Origin: an uncultured bacterium
GTDB lineage: Bacteria; Verrucomicrobiota; Kiritimatiellia; PWTM01
Assembly: GCA_938010045.1 (NCBI GenBank)
Contig: CALLFZ010000003.1
Span: 62,001-126,000, forward strand
Length of the DNA stretch: 64,000 nucleotides
Direction of reading: 5' to 3'
Under the pieces are notes generated by a model. It did no database searches and was not told where the DNA came from. It saw nothing but the letters and a program-made list of their open reading frames with translations. A program made the translations under genes and the position numbers. Shown piece by piece: positions 59,082-64,000 of the stretch (the first letter of the stretch is position 1; each line of letters opens with the position of its first letter).

Positions 59082-60205
59082 CCCGGCCCGCTCTGCTTGG
59101 AGGTCTGGTGTTCGCAGTGCTGCTCGCCCTCGGCGTGGCCGCGGTCGAAGATACGTTGCCGCCGGAGGTTCGCACCTACCGCAACGACTACGAGGCGACG
59201 GTCCGCGCGGCCGACGACAACCTGCAGCGCATCCAGCGCGGCCTCGAATTAACCTACACCGATAAACTCCGCCAGCTCATGTACGCGATGCAGTACGCGG
59301 GGCGCCTCCGGGACCTGCTTAACATCTACGATGAGTACGTCCGGTTTCAGACCAAGCGCGCGCTGCCCACGCCGACGCCCGCGATGGAGCCCCCCGAGCT
59401 CCGTCTGCTCGCCGAGGAACATGTGAAGGCCGTCCGCACGGCCGAGTACAGTAATCATGTTGCCGTTGCCCGGGCTGCGGCGGTGTATCTTCAGAACCTC
59501 GCGATGTTGCGCCGCACGCTGGCGGAGCGGGCCGAACCGGACGTGTTGCTCCAGATCGACGCCGAACGCGACCGGCTGCTCACCAACGCCCGGATCCGAA
59601 CGGCGGTCGTGTCGGCGGCCGCCGGCATTGTGATCCCCACCAATTTCGTTGTTGCCGCCGACAGCCCAGATAGCCCCGCGGAAGGCGAGCGCGTGCTGAG
59701 GCTCTACCGCCTCGGTACCGAGGACGCCGCGACTCTCATGGCCTACTCCATCGAGGTCGGAATGGTCGAAGACACGTCCCGACTGCGGCAAGTGAAGACG
59801 GAGACCACGCGTTCGCGCAGCGAGAGTCGCTCCGGCACCGTTGTCTACCGTTTCCGGGTGACGATCACCGCCCGTAACGCGGAGGTGCCCGCCGGCAGCC
59901 GCGTGATCGCGGAGTACTTCGCGCGCTCGCTCACCGACGGCTCGAAACGCTACCATAGCAGCGAGCAAACGCTCGTGCCATGGATCGGCCGCGGCGAGTC
60001 GCACACGGTCGAGTTCAACGGGATTTCGCTCTACCGTTCGGAGAGCCAGACGGTTCAGAGCCGCGGCAGCGGCCGGTCCTTCAGCGGCGAGGAATTCCAC
60101 GGTATCATCGTCAGCCTTCTCGACCCGGAAGGCCGCATCATGCTGCAGCGGTTTTATCCGCAGTCGTTGTCCAAGGACGTCATCGCGACGCCGGGCATGC
60201 GATGA
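59078..60205 (+). CDS. exported coiled-coil protein of unknown function
   Basis: 375 residues. A signal peptide (ALLGGLVFAVLLALGVAAV) is followed by about 130 residues of charged helix with coiled-coil character (NDYEATVRAADDNLQRIQ, LTYTDKLRQLMYAMQYAG). A second part is beta-rich with RYHSSEQTLVPWIGRGES. A middle hydrophobic piece (AAGIVIPTNFVVAA) may be a strand and not a membrane helix. It starts inside the dsbD-like gene's stop (ATGA), so the two are co-translated, and the PhoD-like gene follows 26 bases later. No family is recognised. Confidence 0.65.
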   Translation: MTRPALLGGLVFAVLLALGVAAVEDTLPPEVRTYRNDYEATVRAADDNLQRIQRGLELTYTDKLRQLMYAMQYAGRLRDLLNIYDEYVRFQTKRALPTPTPAMEPPELRLLAEEHVKAVRTAEYSNHVAVARAAAVYLQNLAMLRRTLAERAEPDVLLQIDAERDRLLTNARIRTAVVSAAAGIVIPTNFVVAADSPDSPAEGERVLRLYRLGTEDAATLMAYSIEVGMVEDTSRLRQVKTETTRSRSESRSGTVVYRFRVTITARNAEVPAGSRVIAEYFARSLTDGSKRYHSSEQTLVPWIGRGESHTVEFNGISLYRSESQTVQSRGSGRSFSGEEFHGIIVSLLDPEGRIMLQRFYPQSLSKDVIATPGMR

Positions 60206-60231
60206 GCCGACGTCGCCAAGGAGGTCCGACC

Positions 60232-62169
60232 ATGAATGTTTCGATCCTGCGTGGGGCGGCGGCGATCAGCCTGACGGCCGCCGTCGCGGCCGTGTCGGAA
60301 TCCCCGTTTCCGGGTTCGCGCGGCGAGACGCTCGATCTGTGCGCCCGCGAGGATCTCTGGAGCCGGCCGCCGCGCGGATTTCTCGACCAATTCGTGCGTG
60401 TGCCGCGCGACCAGGTCGTCGCCTTCGCGCTCTACACGCACGACCGTGGCGTGCTGAAGCTATCGGCGCAGTTCTTCCCGCTGAAGCCCGACGAACCGCG
60501 CGAGGCTCGGCTTGAGCTGCAGCTCGAGGGCGAATGGCGCGAGGTCGCCCGCGCACCGATCCTGTATCCCGGTTGGTCGGCGCACTTTCGCCTCGAGCCT
60601 TGGGACGGCACCCGTTCGGTGCCGTACCGGGTGCGCCATGGCGAGTCGGCCATATTCGAAGGCCTCGTGCGCGCGGATCCGGCCGGGAAGGACGTGATCG
60701 TCGTCGCGTCGCTCAACTGCGATTCGAACGCGGATCGCGGCGACCGCGCGGAGATCGTCGAGAAGCTGAAGCGGCTGGATCCCGATCTGTTGTTCTTTGC
60801 GGGCGACCAGAGTTACGACCACACCGAGCACACCGCCGGCTGGCTGCTGTGGGGCACCCGGCTGCGCGAGGTGCTCAAGGACCGGCCCGTGGTCACGATC
60901 CCCGACGACCACGACATCGGACAGGGCAACCTGTGGGGAGAAGGCGGGATCGTCGCGGACTCCCCCCATGGGGACTCGGGCGGCTACTTCTACCCGGCCG
61001 AGTACGTGCGCATGGTCGAGCGCTGCCAGACGTGGCATCTGCCCGACCCGTGGGACCCGCGGCCCGTGGAGCAGGGCATCGGTGTATACTTCACGCGGCT
61101 GCGCGTCGGCGGCGTGGATTTCGCGATCCTCGAGGACCGAAAGTTCAAGAGCGGGCCGAAGGGGAAGATTCCGCAGCGCGGGCCGCGCCCGGATCATATC
61201 CTCGATCCGTCCTACGACCCGGCCTCGGTGGATTTGCCAGGGCTGCAGCTGCTGGGCGAGCGCCAGCTTCGGTTTCTCGACGAGTGGGCGCAGGACTGGT
61301 CCGGCGCGGAGATGAAGGCGGTGCTTTCGCAAACCGCGTTCGCGGGGGCCGTGCATCTGCATGGTTCGCGCGAAAACCGGCTGCACGCGGACCTCGACTG
61401 CAATGGCTGGCCGCAGTCGCAGCGCAATGCGGCGCTGCGCGCGATCCGCCGGGCCCTCGCCTGCCACCTCTGCGGCGACCAGCACCTCGCGGTCGTCGTT
61501 CAGCATGGCATCGAGGAGTTTCGCGACGGGCCGTTTGGCTTCACGGCGCCGGCGATGGTCAACAGTTATTACGGCCGGTGGTGGGAGCCCGCCGATGGCC
61601 GTCCGGGTGCCCGGCCGATTCCCAACAGCTCGCTGCCCTACACCGGCGACTATTTCGACGGACTCGGCAACCGAATCACGATGCACGCCTACGCGAACCC
61701 CGCCTTCAGCACGGGCCAGCAAATGCGCCAGCACCAGCGCGATCCCTCTGCGATGCTCGGCGACGGATTCGGTATCGTGAGGTTCGATAAGCGTACCGGC
61801 CGCATCACGTTCGAATGCTGGCCGCGATACGCCGACCTTTCGAAAGGGGACGCCGCGCAATACCCCGGCTGGCCGATCACGATACGCATGGAGGACAATG
61901 ACGGCCGCCCTCCCTCTGGCTGGTTGCCACCGCTCGAGGTTGCCGGCGTGGAGCGTCCTGTCATTCAGGTCGTCCGCGAGCGCGACGGCGAACTCCTCTA
62001 CACGCGGCGCGTCCGCGAGCCCGGCTTCCGTGCTCCGGTCTACGGCGAGGGGCCGTTCACGTTGCGGGTTGGCCGGGACCGGCCGGACCAGTGGGTTGCC
62101 AAGGGACTGTCCGCCTCGCCGGCCAACGCGCGCCCCGCGCCGCTGTCCGTTCGGCTCCCTCCTCAATGA
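60232..62169 (+). CDS. PhoD-like metallophosphatase / alkaline phosphatase D family
   Basis: 645 residues. AAGGAGG (60218-60224) before ATG 60232 fixes the start, and the N-terminus is a signal peptide (ILRGAAAISLTAAVAAV). A PhoD-type domain follows: ASLNCDSNADRGDRAE, FFAGDQSYDHTEHT with the metal Asp, VVTIPDDHDIGQGN and CHLCGDQHLAVVV. These are the PhoD-like metal-ligand motifs, and the length is typical. It is a probable phosphodiesterase or phosphomonoesterase in the periplasm or outside. The C-terminal ~130 residues form a beta-sandwich. The upstream neighbour is the coiled-coil gene. Confidence 0.85.
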   Translation: MNVSILRGAAAISLTAAVAAVSESPFPGSRGETLDLCAREDLWSRPPRGFLDQFVRVPRDQVVAFALYTHDRGVLKLSAQFFPLKPDEPREARLELQLEGEWREVARAPILYPGWSAHFRLEPWDGTRSVPYRVRHGESAIFEGLVRADPAGKDVIVVASLNCDSNADRGDRAEIVEKLKRLDPDLLFFAGDQSYDHTEHTAGWLLWGTRLREVLKDRPVVTIPDDHDIGQGNLWGEGGIVADSPHGDSGGYFYPAEYVRMVERCQTWHLPDPWDPRPVEQGIGVYFTRLRVGGVDFAILEDRKFKSGPKGKIPQRGPRPDHILDPSYDPASVDLPGLQLLGERQLRFLDEWAQDWSGAEMKAVLSQTAFAGAVHLHGSRENRLHADLDCNGWPQSQRNAALRAIRRALACHLCGDQHLAVVVQHGIEEFRDGPFGFTAPAMVNSYYGRWWEPADGRPGARPIPNSSLPYTGDYFDGLGNRITMHAYANPAFSTGQQMRQHQRDPSAMLGDGFGIVRFDKRTGRITFECWPRYADLSKGDAAQYPGWPITIRMEDNDGRPPSGWLPPLEVAGVERPVIQVVRERDGELLYTRRVREPGFRAPVYGEGPFTLRVGRDRPDQWVAKGLSASPANARPAPLSVRLPPQ

Positions 62170-63002
62170 GGTGCAACCTCGGCGGGTCGCTGAGTTTGCT
62201 CCGCTGGGCGGCTCGGGACGAGGTGGCGGCCGCACCGCACGTTGGGTTTCCGTCGGCGTCCAGAAAAGATCCGCTCCGCCAACGTTGATCCTCCCGCGTG
62301 CTTCCAGATCCCGACCGCGCTCTGCCGTATCTCGATCATCGAGTAGGGGCGAGTATCCGGACGGCCCCGCCTCTGCTACGTGCGCATAAATCCGAATCCG
62401 GCCGAGGGGCGTCGCGACCGCCGGCGGGGACCCAATTTCGCACACACCCCGGCCTCGGCGATTCCCACCGCCGTCGAAGTGAGCAAACCGCCACGCCTTT
62501 CCTGCCTCATCGCGATCGAAATGGCCGGTAACGGGATCGGCCGATACTGTGGTGGGGACGACATTCAGTTCAGCCTCCAGACTACATGGGACAGCCGGGC
62601 GGTCGCGAAAGAGCACTCGCGGGCTGCCGTGGCCGATCCCTCCGCGCTCGTCGTCATCACCACCAGTTTCTGGGGCTGCCGCGCCTCGGGGACCATCCCA
62701 CGCAGATGAGGCTCTTCCAGCTGCTCGCCGCTCGGCTCGCGCGCGTTCGGCGACTAGTGTTTTGCACCCTCAACCGTGCCGGCCTCGCGACGTGGCGGAC
62801 GCGGAGCGCCGGCTGAAGCCGGCTGAACGAAATGATCGGCAACCGCCGCGCGGTACCGTTCGGCGACCTGCTCCCGCCCATCGAGGCGGCCGGCATCGAG
62901 TGGGGATGAACGACGGCCACGGATCGGGCGCCTCGGTTGCCCCTGTGGACGCGTCGCCCTACACTGGCGGCAGTCAAACTTCAACCGAAAAGGTCGTCGA
63001 AG
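62170..63002. other. intergenic region before the saccharopine-dehydrogenase-like gene
   Basis: About 830 bases. A minus-strand open frame covering 62240-62616 gives an odd mixed sequence that could be a decayed coding remnant, but nothing is recognisable. A promoter candidate lies at 62937-62965 on the plus strand. Confidence 0.4.
62937..62965 (+). promoter_or_regulatory. sigma70-type promoter for the saccharopine-dehydrogenase-like gene
   Basis: TTGCCC (62937-62942), 17 bases, TACACT (62960-62965), 37 bases before ATG 63003. Confidence 0.5.
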
Positions 63003-64000
63003 ATGCCCGCACGCACTCCCCGTCGCCGGCACGCCGCCGCCGATCGCGGAACCCCGCCGCGGCATGTCGTCTTCATCGGAATGGGCGCCGTGGGCTCAGG
63101 CATGCTGATCTGCCTGAGCGAACTGGCCGACCGCGACTCCGTGCCGGTCCGTTTCACGGTCTTCACCCCCCATCCCGACCGCGCGCGGGACGCGCTCTTC
63201 AATGCCGAGCCGCTGTTTGACCGCATCGAGTTCGTCGAGGTGCCCGACTTCGAGCCGCTCTTCAAGATGGTGCCGCCATACGACCGGCTGTTGCGCGGCA
63301 CCGCGGTCATCATCAACGCCGCCCTGCCCGCCTTCAACGGTCCGATGATCGAGCTCGCGCTGAGGCTGGGCGCGCACACGGTGGATCTGGCCTCCGACAT
63401 GTACAACGAGGAGACCGAGCGCACGCTCGCGTTTCCGCAATACCGCCACGACGCGGCGCTGCGCGCGCGCGGCTGCGCCGCGTTCATCAACTTCGGGGTG
63501 GCGCCGGGCATGACGGATTTCCTGATCGGCGAGCGCATGCACGAACTGCTGGCGGGAAACCGCCAGGACCTCGAGGTTGAAAGCATCGATCTGTTTCTGC
63601 TCGAAGACATTGACTCCGATTCGGTGATCTTCTCGTGGTCGCCGGTCGTCGCGCTCGAGGAGCTGGCGCAACGGCCTCGTGTGATTCGCGACGGAGTGCT
63701 CGTTGCGCTCGAACCGTTCTCCTCGTCCCGCGAGTATTTGTTCCCGCACGAACCCGAGCCGACGCGGCAGTACCCCCTCTATCAGGAAGAGCTGTTGTCG
63801 CTGCACCGCGCATTTCCGCAGGTCGAGTCCATCAGTGTGTACACGGGCGGATCGGAAGTGGAACTCGTGAAGGCACTGTTCCAGTTGAACCTGCTCTCGA
63901 AGCGGACGCTGCCCGATCGGCCGGATCTGACAGTGGAGGCGCTGGTGCGATCGCTGCTGCCGGGCATGAAGAATCCGCGGCGCATCGAGGCGTACTTGCG
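63003..64000 (+). CDS. saccharopine dehydrogenase-like NAD(P)-binding protein (cut by window edge)
   Basis: 332 codons are visible and the gene runs off the right end. Residues about 22-33 are a Rossmann loop, FIGMGAVGSGML. The catalytic-domain part includes VIINAALPAFNGPMIELALR, VDLASDMYNEE and FINFGVAPGMTDFLIGE. This layout fits the saccharopine dehydrogenase / homospermidine synthase / carboxynorspermidine dehydrogenase group, which makes or reduces C-N bonds in lysine or polyamine metabolism. The choice among them is not possible without the C-terminal part. A gene of this type next to a PhoD-like phosphatase gives no further clue. Confidence 0.8.
   Translation, partial: MPARTPRRRHAAADRGTPPRHVVFIGMGAVGSGMLICLSELADRDSVPVRFTVFTPHPDRARDALFNAEPLFDRIEFVEVPDFEPLFKMVPPYDRLLRGTAVIINAALPAFNGPMIELALRLGAHTVDLASDMYNEETERTLAFPQYRHDAALRARGCAAFINFGVAPGMTDFLIGERMHELLAGNRQDLEVESIDLFLLEDIDSDSVIFSWSPVVALEELAQRPRVIRDGVLVALEPFSSSREYLFPHEPEPTRQYPLYQEELLSLHRAFPQVESISVYTGGSEVELVKALFQLNLLSKRTLPDRPDLTVEALVRSLLPGMKNPRRIEAYL

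Noticed and set aside
60460-62616. 718-codon antisense frame opposite the PhoD-like gene
   Set aside because: The part over the PhoD-like gene is a shadow of it; only 62240-62616 lies outside and has no recognisable motif.
1-64000. tRNA, rRNA, tmRNA or CRISPR array
   Set aside because: No cloverleaf-type T-loop/anticodon pattern and no regularly spaced direct repeats with unique spacers were seen by eye.

Overview
The window is a high-GC bacterial chromosome segment with 48 supported protein genes. Forty-six are complete and two run off the ends. No rRNA, tRNA, CRISPR array or intact transposase was found. The gene content suggests a PVC-superphylum bacterium (Kiritimatiellota, Verrucomicrobiota, Lentisphaerota or Planctomycetota). 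The reasons are Tat-exported Gfo/Idh/MocA oxidoreductases, an H-x9-DG-type prepilin, PQQ-like propeller and HEAT secreted proteins, a beta-helix/LamG protein, a heparinase II/III protein and PhoD, DUF4159 and DUF58/MoxR families. HydG with its TM1266-type partner implies an [FeFe] hydrogenase elsewhere in the genome, so a fermentative anaerobe is likely. The phylum is an inference and no marker gene in the window settles it.

Layout. 1-9.1 kb: the start of a DUF1858-like protein, an InhA-like enoyl-ACP reductase, CinA, a very large beta-helix/LamG exoprotein, a repeat-rich gap, then a small Cys-rich protein translationally coupled to an N-acyl-D-amino-acid deacylase. 9.6-15.6 kb (minus strand): two exported Gfo/Idh/MocA oxidoreductases, a HEAT-repeat protein, a prepilin-like protein and a zinc-ribbon membrane protein. 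15.8-19.9 kb: a membrane-anchored protein carrying about 13 short T-x-(R/V)-(I/V/L) motifs, an esterase and a PQQ-like propeller protein. 19.9-29.5 kb: a tightly overlapping ten-gene minus-strand operon (GYF/RDD protein, zinc-finger membrane proteins, DUF4129, DUF4350, MoxR ATPase, DUF58, SpoIIM, RDD). 29.5-31.2 kb: gene-free and full of repeats.

31.2-38.5 kb: a seven-gene overlapping operon that joins two glycosyltransferases, PyrK, an FkbM methyltransferase, PyrD, an unknown exported protein and a HAD phosphatase. 38.6-40.8 kb: hydG operon. 41.1-47.3 kb: a polysaccharide- and carbohydrate-related group (Gfo/Idh/MocA, a DUF3604/PHP protein, a heparinase II/III protein). 47.5-53.1 kb: pilT-gspD-gspE-gspF, the core of a type IV pilus or type II secretion system. 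53.1-64 kb: a tandem DUF4159 protein and a small partner, CCA-adding enzyme, a DsbD-like thiol reductase, a coiled-coil exoprotein, a PhoD-like phosphatase and the start of a saccharopine-dehydrogenase-like enzyme.

Most operons use 4-base ATGA/GTGA overlaps, and AAGGAGG-type ribosome sites decide many of the starts. Recognisable promoters resemble sigma70 sites with 16-18 base spacers. Rho-independent terminators with T-runs were not seen. The most unusual observations are a HydG whose C-terminal cluster motif has Gly in place of the middle Cys, the 13-motif membrane protein, two loci sharing a composite intergenic repeat, paired palindromes with a 32-base spacing at two loci, and a lower-GC FkbM gene sitting inside a pyrimidine operon.
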